NCBI RefSeq assembly: GCF_000069785.1
Contig: NC_010528.1
Span: forward strand, 1,550,001-1,614,000
Source: Cupriavidus taiwanensis LMG 19424
GTDB taxonomy: Bacteria > Pseudomonadota > Gammaproteobacteria > Burkholderiales > Burkholderiaceae
Length of the DNA stretch: 64,000 nt
Reading direction: 5' to 3'
Shown: positions 45,745 through 54,581 of the stretch, piece after piece
Layout of the letters: each line of letters opens with the position of its first letter
How positions within the stretch are numbered: the first letter of the stretch is position 1
The notes under the pieces: generated by a model
Databases searched by the model: none
What the model was told of the DNA's origin: nothing
Seen by the model: only the letters and a program-made list of their open reading frames with translations
Translations under genes and position numbers: made by a program

Positions 45745-47442
45745 ATGACCTGTAACGTTGACTTCCTTGCCGCCAACCCGTTGCTGGTGCTGTTCATCAC
45801 TGTCGGACTGGGCTACTTCGTCGGCAAGGCGCGGGTCGGGCCGATCCAGCTGGGCGGCGTGTGCGGCACGCTGATCGTGGCGCTATTCATGGGGCAGACC
45901 GGCTGCCAGATGCATGGCGAGCTGAAGGACATGGCTTTCGCCCTGTTCATCTTCGCCATGGGCTATTCCGGCGGGCCGCAGTTTTTTGCCAACCTGAACC
46001 GCTCGAGCCTGCGCTATATGGTGCTGCCGGTGGTGGAGGCGGTGGTCGTGCTGGCGATCGCACTGGGCGCGGCGGCCTGGCTGGGCTTCGATCCGGGCAC
46101 CGCCGCCGGGCTGGCGGCCGGCGCCGCGACCGAGTCGGCGGTGGTCGGCACCGCCGCCGAAGCGCTCAAGCACCTGGGCCTGGATGCCGCCACCGTGGGC
46201 CGCTACGAGGCCAATATCGCCACCGCGTATACGCTGACCTACCTGGTCGGGCTGATCAGCATCGTGTTCTTCACCAGCCAGATTGCGCCGGCCCTGCTCG
46301 GCATCGACCTGCGCAAGGCCGCGCGCGAGGTCGCGGCGCGCATGGAGGCCGCGTCCGACGACGACGTGGCCACCCAGCCGGCGCTGCCGCGGCTGATCGG
46401 GCGCGCCTACGCGGTGCAGCAGGCCGCGGGCATGACCGTCAGCCAGCTGCAGCACCAGGTCGGCGGCCGGGCCTCGGTGGTCAAGGTGCTGCGCGGCGGG
46501 GCCAGCATCGAGCTGGGCGATGACGACGCCGTGCAGCCCGGCGATATCCTGGCGATGGTCGGCATCCGCAGCAACCTGCTGAAGGCCGCCACGCTGATCG
46601 GGCCCGAAGTGCTGTTGCCCGAGGCGCACACCGAAGCCATCCAGCTGGTGGAAAAGCATGTGGTGGTGAACAAGCGCCGGGTCAACGGCAAGACCCTCGG
46701 CGAGCTGGCACGCCTGGCCGGGGCACGGCGCCTGCGCGAGGTGTGGGTGCTGGAAGTGCGGCGCTCGGGCCTGTCGCTGCCGATCACGCGCTCGACGCCG
46801 CTGCAGCTGGGCGACGTGATCACCATCGTCGGGCTGGAGCCCTCGCTGTCAGAGGCCATCGCGGGCATCGGCGTGGAGGCCAAGGCCTCCGAGGTGACGG
46901 ACCTGGTGTTCCTGTGCGTGGGCATCCTGGCCGGCCTGCTGGTGGGCACGCTGAGCGTGAGCCTGGGCGGCATGCACATCTCGCTGGGCAGCGGCGGCGG
47001 GGCGCTGCTGAGCGGGCTGGTGTTCGGCTGGGCCCAGTCGCGCAAACCGTCGCTCGGCACCTTTCCGGCGTCGGCGGTGCAGATCCTGAAGGATTTGGGG
47101 CTGGCGGTGTTCGTCGCCTGTGTCGGACTGTCCGCCGGGCCGGATGCGATCACGCTGATCCGCGAGCACGGTGCGGTGCTGCCGCTGATCGGGCTGGCGG
47201 TGTCGCTGGGGCCGGCGTGCCTGTCGCTGTGGATCGGGCACAAGCTGCTCAGGATCGAGGGCCCGCTGCTGGTCGGCGCGATCGCCGGCCAGCATGTCAG
47301 CACCCCGGCGATCAGCGCCATCCTGGCCGCCAGCCAGAGTTCGGTGCCGCTGCTGGGCTACACCATCACCTACGCCATCGCCAACGTGATGCTGCCGGTG
47401 CTGGGGCCGATCATCATCTCGCTGGCCTATCGCTTCACCTGA
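45745..47442 (+). CDS. AspT/YidE-type antiporter
   Basis: A 565-residue inner-membrane protein. Two blocks of membrane segments (residues ~10-190 and ~390-565) flank two TrkA-C-type domains, the plan of the aspartate:alanine exchanger family. The repeated helix motif G-x-x-A-G-A-A-T-E-S and the later I-A-G-Q-H-V-S-T-P-A agree. The transported compound is not shown; no aspartate decarboxylase lies in this window to make a metabolic pair. The gene is 34 bases after batD, but may be a separate unit. Confidence 0.87.
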   Translation: MTCNVDFLAANPLLVLFITVGLGYFVGKARVGPIQLGGVCGTLIVALFMGQTGCQMHGELKDMAFALFIFAMGYSGGPQFFANLNRSSLRYMVLPVVEAVVVLAIALGAAAWLGFDPGTAAGLAAGAATESAVVGTAAEALKHLGLDAATVGRYEANIATAYTLTYLVGLISIVFFTSQIAPALLGIDLRKAAREVAARMEAASDDDVATQPALPRLIGRAYAVQQAAGMTVSQLQHQVGGRASVVKVLRGGASIELGDDDAVQPGDILAMVGIRSNLLKAATLIGPEVLLPEAHTEAIQLVEKHVVVNKRRVNGKTLGELARLAGARRLREVWVLEVRRSGLSLPITRSTPLQLGDVITIVGLEPSLSEAIAGIGVEAKASEVTDLVFLCVGILAGLLVGTLSVSLGGMHISLGSGGGALLSGLVFGWAQSRKPSLGTFPASAVQILKDLGLAVFVACVGLSAGPDAITLIREHGAVLPLIGLAVSLGPACLSLWIGHKLLRIEGPLLVGAIAGQHVSTPAISAILAASQSSVPLLGYTITYAIANVMLPVLGPIIISLAYRFT

Positions 47443-47573
47443 TCGCCGGCTGGCCGGGGCGCCGGCAAGGTGCCTGACGGACCATTTCTTTGCCGTTCGC
47501 GCCGCGCCGTCCTACAACTGGAGTGTGGGGCGGAGAGCACCGCGCCGCACTCGCAAAGGACAAGGAGGGCAAT

Positions 47574-48452
47574 ATGTGCCGCTGGCTGGCTTACTCGGGC
47601 AAATCCGTTGCGTTGGAAACGGTATTGTTCCAGCCGGAACACTCTCTGATCGACCAGAGCCTGAATTCCCGGCTTGGCCATACCACCACCAACGGCGACG
47701 GCTTCGGCGTGGGCTGGTACGGGCGCCATGCCGAAGTGCCGTTCCGCTACCGCTGCCTGCACCCGGCGTGGAGCGACACCAACCTGCGCGAGACCGCGCG
47801 GGCGGTGCGCGCGCCGATGTTCGTGGCGCATGTGCGCGCGGCCACCGGCACGCCGACGCAGGAAACCAACTGCCATCCGTTCCGCTTTGGCCGCTGGCTG
47901 TTCGTCCACAATGGCCTGATCCGCGACTATCCGCTGGTGCGGCGCGACCTGATGATGGCGGTGGCGCCTCACCTGTTCCGCTGGATCGAGGGCTCGACCG
48001 ATTCCGAGGTGATGTTCTTCCTGGCGCTGACCTTCGGGCTGGAGCGCGATCCGGTCGGCGCGCTGGAGCAGATGGCCGGCCTGATCGAGGACGTCGGGCA
48101 TCGCCACGACGTGCAGTTTCCGCTCAACATGACGGTCTGCGTGACCGACGGCCGGCAGATCGTCGCGGTGCGCTATTCGAGCGAGACCAACTCGCGCTCG
48201 CTGTTCCACAGCACTTCGTTCCGGCAGTTGCGCGAACTCTATCCGGACGACCCGCGCATCGCCGCCGCGGGCGACGATGCCTTCCTGGTCCTGTCGGAGC
48301 CGCTGATCGACGTGCAGGGCGTGTGGGAAGAGATTCCGGAGGGCACCATCCTCGTGGCGCGCGGGGGCGAGATCGACCGCCACCGCTTCGTGCCGCGGCT
48401 GCCGAGCGAGCCGGTATTGCACGCCGCCCAGGACAACGCGGCCGCAGGCTGA
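47574..48452 (+). CDS. Class II glutamine amidotransferase
   Basis: A 292-residue N-terminal-nucleophile amidotransferase. Met is followed by C2, the nucleophile once Met is removed. G-H-T-T-T-N-G-D-G-F-G-V-G-W and H-V-R-A-A-T-G follow, then F-V-H-N-G-L, the glutamine-binding residues. This group includes EgtC-like and YafJ-like proteins; no synthetase domain is present, so it acts as a hydrolase. AAGGAGG lies six bases upstream. Any link to ergothioneine is unproved: egtB is 39 kb away. Confidence 0.87.
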   Translation: MCRWLAYSGKSVALETVLFQPEHSLIDQSLNSRLGHTTTNGDGFGVGWYGRHAEVPFRYRCLHPAWSDTNLRETARAVRAPMFVAHVRAATGTPTQETNCHPFRFGRWLFVHNGLIRDYPLVRRDLMMAVAPHLFRWIEGSTDSEVMFFLALTFGLERDPVGALEQMAGLIEDVGHRHDVQFPLNMTVCVTDGRQIVAVRYSSETNSRSLFHSTSFRQLRELYPDDPRIAAAGDDAFLVLSEPLIDVQGVWEEIPEGTILVARGGEIDRHRFVPRLPSEPVLHAAQDNAAAG

Positions 48453-48482
48453 GGGCGCGGGCCCGGCGGCACCACGCAAGCC

Positions 48483-50882
48483 TCAGGGGCACGCCAGCGC
48501 GGCCCCGGCATACAGCAGCAGCGCCACCAGCACCACCACGGTAAAGCCGGCGTGGATCGCCAGCAGCGTGGCCAGCACCGCCGCCACCACCGAGGCGCAG
48601 GCATTGATGCCCCAGGCCCACGGTACCAGCGTGTCGTCGCGGGCCGCGAGCCCTGACAGGCCGAGCGGGAACGGCATCCCCATCAGGAAGGCCAGCGGAG
48701 CGATCAGCGCCACTGCGATGGCAACCCGAGCGGGATCCGGCCAGGCAATCAGCAGCGGGAACACCACAGGCAGTGCTGCCAGGTAGAGCAGCGCCACGGC
48801 GCAAACGCCGCCGATTGCCAGCGCCACCTGGCGCCGACTGCGTCCGGGCACGCGCGGGGCATACCGGCTGCCCAGCCCCGCGAAGCACAGGAACGCGCAC
48901 AGCACCACCGCGACGGCATAGAGCGGGTGGCTCAGGAACAGGATGAATTTCTGGATAAACGCGATCTCGACGAACATGAAGCCAAGCCCGACCGCGGCGA
49001 AATAGAGGCCGGTGCGCCATGGGGACACGGCGGGCGCGGCTGCCGACCGCCGCCGCAGCACCAGAAGTGGGATGCCGATCAGCAGCAAGGCCGCGGCCGT
49101 GGCCTGCAGCAGCGTCGCCACCAGCACCGGATAGCCCCAGTCCAGCAGGGGCAGCCCACCCTGCGCCTTCAGCGCGATCAGCTCCGGCAGCGTGCGCCAT
49201 TTGAAAAAATGGAAGAAGTACGGCCGGTCATCGGTGGCGGGCCGCACGTCGAACTTGTAGCGCGACAGGAAGCCCTCGCGGTCGGGGCCGAGCAGGGCCT
49301 GCGCGGCGGTGAAGAAATCCGGCCGGTCGAGCACGTTGTAGCGGTTGGCCTCGCCCGCCCGGATGCCGGGATGGTATTCGACGTCGAACGAGCGGGCCCG
49401 GCAGAAGTCGCGCAGCGCGCCGATTTCCGCGGGCTGGAAGTCGCCGTGCTTGACCACCAGCGTGGCCGTCTTCCAGCCGCGCACCAGCACCAGCCGGCGC
49501 GCGGGATCGGGCACGCCCGCGCGCGCCATTGCCGCCACGGCGGTGGCGAACAGCCTGGGGATGTCGCGCGGCGGCAGCGAGACCCAGCGCGTGATCGCAA
49601 GCATGCCGCCGGGCCGCAGGTGGCGCAGGTATTCTCCGAACGCCTCGACGGTATAGAGGTAGCTCTCGGAGAGCGCATACAGGCCCGCCGACGACGTGCT
49701 GAAGGAATCCAGCAGCGCCACCTGGATCAGGTCGTAGCGTTGCGGGCTGGCTGCGAGGAAGCCCCGCGCTTCGCCGACATGCACCTGCACGCCCGCCGCG
49801 CTGTATGGCTTGCCCGAGAACGCGCTGAAGCGGTCCTGCACCAGCCCGATCACCTGCGCGTTCAGTTCCACCGCATCGACCTCGCTGGCGCCGTGGTAGA
49901 GCGCCTGCAGCACGTCGGCGCCGGCACCGCTGCCCAGCACCAGCACGCGCGGCGCCCGCAGCAAGTGATACGGCAAGGCCGAGGTCAGGTCGCCGAGGTA
50001 GGCCAGCGCTTCGCGCCGGCCGTCGTAGTGGTTGAGCGCGCTCAGCCCATCGCCGTCGGTCAGCACGGCGAGTTGCGGCGGCGGCTCCGCGGTGGCATTC
50101 AGGCTGAGCCCGGGGGCATGCCGCAACGGGATCGACGGGCTCTCGACCACCGTGACCAGGCCGAGGGGACTCGAGCGCTGAGCGACCACGCGCGCGTCGC
50201 CGATGCGCAGCAACTGGCTCAGCTCCTTGTACTCCGACGGCCGCAACGCCATCCAGCTGTCCGGGACGGCCGCCGGAACGGCTGCCGCCGCCAGCAGCAG
50301 TACCGGCAGCCAGGGGCGATGCCAGCGGCATTCCATGCAGGCCAGCGCCGCGGCCGCCATGCCGGCCATGCCGACCAGGCGCAGCGCGTCGACCGGATCC
50401 AGCAGGAACAGCGCGGCGATGATGCCCAGGCAACCCAGCCCGGCGCCGAGGATATCGAAGCTGTAGAGCCGGGGCACCTGCTGCGGAAAGCGGGCAAAGC
50501 TCAAACACACGCTGGTGGCCGCGCACAGGAAGGGTACGAACAGCAGCAGGTAGATCGCCAGCAGGCGCAGCGGCTGCGCGGGCTCCCACAGGATTTCCAG
50601 CGGGTTGAACCCGACCCGCTGCGCCAGTTCGAAACAGGCCAGCGCGCTGAGGCCGAACAGCAGCGCGCCGCCGGCAAAGACCGGCACGAAATGCCGGACC
50701 AGCGCCCGGCGCGCCAGGGCCACCAGCGCCCCCGCGGCGCCGTAGCCCAGCAGCGCCACGCTGATCATCATGTAGGCGAAGTGATGCCACAGGATGATGG
50801 AAAGCAGCCGCATCAGCAGGATTTCATAGCCGAGCGCGGCGGCCGAGAGCAAGGCCAGGGCAAACAGTGGCGGGCGTGGCAT
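48483..50882 (-). CDS. Membrane protein with spermidine-synthase-type domain
   Basis: A 799-residue protein. Seven membrane segments fill about residues 1-215. The nucleotide/SAM domain lies in the middle, with V-L-V-L-G-S-G-A-G-A-D near residue 315 and V-D-A-V-E-L-N. Six or seven more segments end the protein. Here the catalytic-region motif L-L-D-S-F-S-T-S-S retains an aspartate, unlike the fusion protein at 36423. It may be a polyamine or methyl transferase of the membrane; the substrate is unknown. It is followed on the same strand, upstream, by the exported isoaspartyl methyltransferase 30 bases away. Confidence 0.82.
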   Translation of the reverse strand: MPRPPLFALALLSAAALGYEILLMRLLSIILWHHFAYMMISVALLGYGAAGALVALARRALVRHFVPVFAGGALLFGLSALACFELAQRVGFNPLEILWEPAQPLRLLAIYLLLFVPFLCAATSVCLSFARFPQQVPRLYSFDILGAGLGCLGIIAALFLLDPVDALRLVGMAGMAAAALACMECRWHRPWLPVLLLAAAAVPAAVPDSWMALRPSEYKELSQLLRIGDARVVAQRSSPLGLVTVVESPSIPLRHAPGLSLNATAEPPPQLAVLTDGDGLSALNHYDGRREALAYLGDLTSALPYHLLRAPRVLVLGSGAGADVLQALYHGASEVDAVELNAQVIGLVQDRFSAFSGKPYSAAGVQVHVGEARGFLAASPQRYDLIQVALLDSFSTSSAGLYALSESYLYTVEAFGEYLRHLRPGGMLAITRWVSLPPRDIPRLFATAVAAMARAGVPDPARRLVLVRGWKTATLVVKHGDFQPAEIGALRDFCRARSFDVEYHPGIRAGEANRYNVLDRPDFFTAAQALLGPDREGFLSRYKFDVRPATDDRPYFFHFFKWRTLPELIALKAQGGLPLLDWGYPVLVATLLQATAAALLLIGIPLLVLRRRSAAAPAVSPWRTGLYFAAVGLGFMFVEIAFIQKFILFLSHPLYAVAVVLCAFLCFAGLGSRYAPRVPGRSRRQVALAIGGVCAVALLYLAALPVVFPLLIAWPDPARVAIAVALIAPLAFLMGMPFPLGLSGLAARDDTLVPWAWGINACASVVAAVLATLLAIHAGFTVVVLVALLLYAGAALACP

Positions 50883-50912
50883 CGGGTAACCCGGCCGGCG
50901 GCGCGCCGCGCC

Positions 50913-51665
50913 TCAGTGCTTGCCGACCAGCGGCACGAAGCGCACCGGCAGGATCTGCCGGGTGCTGACGCTGCCGTCCGCGGATTTTTCGACCAGCAGC
51001 AGGTACTGCGTCAGGAACTGCGCGCCCACCGGGATCACCATGCGCCCGCCCGGTTTCAGCTGGCGGATCAGCGGCGGCGGCACATGGCTGGCCGCGGCGG
51101 TGACGACGATGGCGTCATAGGGCGCATGCTCGTCCCAGCCGTAGTAGCCGTCGCCCACCTTGCACGCCACCTGCCGGTAGGCCAGCCGCTGCAGGCGCTC
51201 GCAGGCCTGGCGCCCGAGCGGCTCGATGATCTCGATGGTGTAGACCGCGCGCGCCAGCTGGCTCAGCACCGCGGCCTGGTAGCCGGACCCGGTGCCGATC
51301 TCGAGCACGCTGTCGCCAGGCTGGACCCGCAGCAGGTCGGTCATCAGCGCCACGATATACGGCTGCGAAATGGTCTGGCCATGGCCGATCGGCAGCGGCC
51401 GGTTCTCGTAGGCGTGCGGCTTCTGCGGGTCCGGCACGAACTCGTGGCGCGGCACCTGGCCCATCACCGACAGGACGCCCGGCGCAATGCCGTGGTTGCG
51501 GTTCGGGACGCCGGCGCCCGCGTCGATGGCCGCGATCTCGCTGACCATCTCAGCACGCTGCTTCAGCCGCGCATCGTCGGCCGCGCGGCACAGCCCGGCC
51601 GAGGCCATGGCCGCGACGGCAACGGCGAGCAAGGCAAAGCAGGGATGGCGGGCGGACGGCTGCAC
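50913..51665 (-). CDS. pcm: Protein-L-isoaspartate O-methyltransferase with signal peptide
   Basis: A 250-residue enzyme that methylates isoaspartyl residues so damaged proteins can be repaired. Motif I is V-L-E-I-G-T-G-S-G-Y-Q-A-A near residues 120-132, and I-S-Q-P-Y-I-V-A and P-R-H-E-F-V-P are typical of the family. Unusually, the first ~28 residues look like a secretion signal (C-F-A-L-L-A-V-A-V-A-A-M-A-S-A-G-L-C-R-A-A), so it may work in the periplasm. A GTG start is used. It lies downstream of the Hsp70 genes on the same strand, with a gap of 99 bases. Confidence 0.87.
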   Translation of the reverse strand: MQPSARHPCFALLAVAVAAMASAGLCRAADDARLKQRAEMVSEIAAIDAGAGVPNRNHGIAPGVLSVMGQVPRHEFVPDPQKPHAYENRPLPIGHGQTISQPYIVALMTDLLRVQPGDSVLEIGTGSGYQAAVLSQLARAVYTIEIIEPLGRQACERLQRLAYRQVACKVGDGYYGWDEHAPYDAIVVTAAASHVPPPLIRQLKPGGRMVIPVGAQFLTQYLLLVEKSADGSVSTRQILPVRFVPLVGKH

Positions 51666-51764
51666 GATGAGACCCCAGAGAGCCTACCGTCATCGTAGGT
51701 CATCGGTCCCACCGGCGCCGGCAAGTGGCAAACAAGACGCTTGCGGCTGCGCGGCCTGGGAAGG

Positions 51765-54581
51765 CTATCCCGCGATCAGCTTGAGGCCGGCGGGCAGCGC
51801 CTCGCCGAACACCCGTCCTTCGTCCGCGGCATCGAGCGCCACCACCTCGCGCACCATGGCGATCCAGCCCGGCGGCGCGCTGGCGGCTTCCAGCCGGCGC
51901 ACCACGTGCGCGCGGTGCTCGTCCGGCAGGTCGCGGGTGCGGTCGCCGGTCATGCGCGCGATCTGCACCGCGGCGAACGCGGCCGGCTCGACCTTTTTCC
52001 AGTCGAGCGCGAGGATGGCGTCGAGCCACTGGCCGGCGGTGTCGGCCGGCACCACGCTGTGGGCGCTGCCGTAGAACGGCATGCGCGCGCCGATGCGGCC
52101 CACCGCCCACCAGCCCTGGTTGTTCTCGGAGGGCTTGCGCAGCCGGGTCAGCAGCCAGCCGGCCAGCTCGGTCTTGGCGTCGACGGGCAGGCGCTCGAGC
52201 GACCCCGCCAGCCGCACCATGTCGGCATAGCCGCCCCGGGCGGGCCCGGCCGGTTTCTTGAAATGCGCGCTGCCCGGCGGCTGCAGGTAGAAGGCCATGT
52301 CTTCCAGCAGGCGCAGCTGCGCGCTTTCGTCCAGGCCGCCGGCGGCGCGCCGCCACAGCGTCCACCATTCCGACCAGTTCTGGCTTTCGTTGACGTACTG
52401 GATGCCCTGGTCGTACTGCGACCACAGCTGCGCGACGCGCCATTCGTCGAGCGGGTAGCCGAAGCCGGGGCGCACGCAATAGCCGGCCAGGTTGAGCCAC
52501 AGGCGCTCATGGTCCGCCGTGCGGCGCCGGCGCCTGGCGCGCTCCCACAAGGCGCCGAACAGCTCGCGCAGCAGCGCGCTGTCCCATTGCTCGCGCGCGC
52601 CCAGGATCTGCTCGAGCTGCGCGCGCAGGCGCTTGACCTCCTTCGGCCCGACCTCCTGCGAACGCGCGCCGAAGGTGCGGTCAATCAGTTCCAGCGCCTG
52701 CGGCAGCGACGGGTGCGCGGTCGGCGCCGGGGCAGCCGCCGCGGCGTCGTTGCCGCGCAGCTGGAACTCCAGGCGCCAGCGCTGCGCGGCATCCCCGGTG
52801 TTGATGCAATGGACTTCGAGCGTGCCGACCTCGGTCAGCGACGTGGTGATCTGCACCGGCGTTTCGCGCGGGCCGCCGGCGCCGCGCGTCGGCACCACGG
52901 TGGCGATCGGCGGCAGGCGCACGAAGTCGCCGCCGGACAGGTCGGTCAGCGCGCCGGGCTGGTAGGGCGCCTCGGCCACCGAAGACACCAGGTGGAACTG
53001 CACCGGGTGGCCCAGCCGCAAGGCGAAGGTACGGTCGCTGAGGTGGATCTCGTGGCCTTCCTCGGTGCCGCGCGGCAGCAGGCAGATGCCTTGCTGGCCC
53101 GTGGCGCCATCGTCGAGCACCAGGAAATAGCTGCGCGCCGAGCCGCCGCCGATGCGCGGCGCCTGGCCGGCGCGCGCGCGCGCATACGCGACCGCGCCGC
53201 GGGCCACGGCAATGTCGGGATCGGCGTTGTGCAGCACCTGCAGCGGCGTGCCGCGCCAGCCGCCCAGCGTGTCGGCGATACGGTGCGCCAGCGCCTGCGC
53301 GCGGAACACGCCGCCGTTGAGCAGCAGGGTGTCGGGCACCGGCAGGGCATGGTCCGGCGCGTCGTCCATGCCGAGCGCGGCACGGGCCTGGGCCGCGTGC
53401 TGGCCGAGGAAGGCCGCGACGTGGCGGGTCACGGCGGGATCGGCGGCATAGGGCAGGCCGAACTCGACGATGGCGCCGCGCGCGCGCCGCGGCCGTTCGC
53501 TGGCCGGCACGTTGGGGAAGAAGCCGTCGACCACCAGCTGTTCGACTTCCTGCCGCGTCACCTGCACCGAGCGCGCGCCGCCGACCAGCCGGGAGCCCGC
53601 GCCCAGCAGCGTCACGTTGACGGCATCGGGCGCGTCCGCGCCCAGCAGTTGTTCCTTGGCGGCGCGGCAGCGCGCCACCAGCTGCGACAGGCTTGCGGCC
53701 GACAGGCGCGGCTGCGCCGGCGCGCCGTCGCCCAGCCGCGCTTCGACCTGGTGCGCTAGCCCCAAATCCATGTTGTCGCCGCCGAGCATCAGGTGGTTAC
53801 CCACCCCGATGCGTGTCAGCTGCGGCTGCCCGTCCTGCATCGCCACGCGGATCAGCGTGAGGTCGGTGGTGCCGCCGCCGACGTCGCAGATCAGCACCAG
53901 CCGGGTTTGCGCGAGGTCCCGTTCCAGCGTCTGGCGATGCCGGAACAGCCAGTCGTAGAGCGCGGCCTGCGGCTCTTCCAGCAGCCGCAGCGCGGGCAGG
54001 CCCGCGAGGCGCGCGGCTTCGAGCGTCAGCGCGCGCGCGCCCTCGTCGAACGAGGCCGGCACGGTGAGCACCACGTCCTGCTGCTCGAGCGGCGCGTCGG
54101 GGAAGCGGTGGTTCCACGCCGCGCACACGTAGCCGAGATAGCTCGCGCTGGCGACCACCGGCGAGATCTTGTCGAGATCCTCCTCGCCGCCCCAGGGCAG
54201 GATCGGCGCGGTGCGGTCGACCGAGGCATGCGACAGCCAGCTCTTGGCGCTGGCCACCAGCCGGCCTGGCACCTGCGCGCCCAGCGTCGCCGCCAGGCGC
54301 CCGAACACGGTTCGCCGCGCGGCCGCGCTGGCGGCCGATTGCCAGGGCAGCTGCAGGTCATCGCCGTTGAGCTCGCCCGGCGCCGCGTGGTAGCGCACCG
54401 ACGGCAGCAGGGGGCGGGCCGCGACCTCGCCCGGCGCGACCAGCTGGTCGATGTCGAAGACGCGGATATCGTCCGAGCCGGCCCTGGCGTAAGCCACCAC
54501 CGTGTTGCTGGTGCCAAGGTCGATGCCGACGCTGTACTGCTTCATCGACTGCTTCATCGCCGCTGCCGCGGGATCAGGCAT
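51765..54581 (-). CDS. Long Hsp70-family chaperone with C-terminal extension
   Basis: A 938-residue Hsp70-type protein. The actin-like ATPase begins S-V-G-I-D-L-G-T-S-N-T-V-V near residue 17, with C-D-V-G-G-G-T-T-D-L-T near 228. The ~320-residue C-terminal part (from about residue 620) resembles the DUF3731 extension of the second Hsp70 of such pairs. An ATG seven bases inside the upstream Hsp70 (overlap ATGCCTGA) couples the two; an internal ATG (MKQSMKQ) is an alternative. It is the longest Hsp70-type gene in the window and distinct from DnaK. Confidence 0.87.
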   Translation of the reverse strand: MPDPAAAAMKQSMKQYSVGIDLGTSNTVVAYARAGSDDIRVFDIDQLVAPGEVAARPLLPSVRYHAAPGELNGDDLQLPWQSAASAAARRTVFGRLAATLGAQVPGRLVASAKSWLSHASVDRTAPILPWGGEEDLDKISPVVASASYLGYVCAAWNHRFPDAPLEQQDVVLTVPASFDEGARALTLEAARLAGLPALRLLEEPQAALYDWLFRHRQTLERDLAQTRLVLICDVGGGTTDLTLIRVAMQDGQPQLTRIGVGNHLMLGGDNMDLGLAHQVEARLGDGAPAQPRLSAASLSQLVARCRAAKEQLLGADAPDAVNVTLLGAGSRLVGGARSVQVTRQEVEQLVVDGFFPNVPASERPRRARGAIVEFGLPYAADPAVTRHVAAFLGQHAAQARAALGMDDAPDHALPVPDTLLLNGGVFRAQALAHRIADTLGGWRGTPLQVLHNADPDIAVARGAVAYARARAGQAPRIGGGSARSYFLVLDDGATGQQGICLLPRGTEEGHEIHLSDRTFALRLGHPVQFHLVSSVAEAPYQPGALTDLSGGDFVRLPPIATVVPTRGAGGPRETPVQITTSLTEVGTLEVHCINTGDAAQRWRLEFQLRGNDAAAAAPAPTAHPSLPQALELIDRTFGARSQEVGPKEVKRLRAQLEQILGAREQWDSALLRELFGALWERARRRRRTADHERLWLNLAGYCVRPGFGYPLDEWRVAQLWSQYDQGIQYVNESQNWSEWWTLWRRAAGGLDESAQLRLLEDMAFYLQPPGSAHFKKPAGPARGGYADMVRLAGSLERLPVDAKTELAGWLLTRLRKPSENNQGWWAVGRIGARMPFYGSAHSVVPADTAGQWLDAILALDWKKVEPAAFAAVQIARMTGDRTRDLPDEHRAHVVRRLEAASAPPGWIAMVREVVALDAADEGRVFGEALPAGLKLIAG

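Noticed and set aside
48927..51698. A 923-codon plus-strand open frame across the membrane protein and pcm genes.
   Set aside because: The minus strand has two recognisable proteins here; the plus-strand product is Gln/Arg/His-rich without domains.
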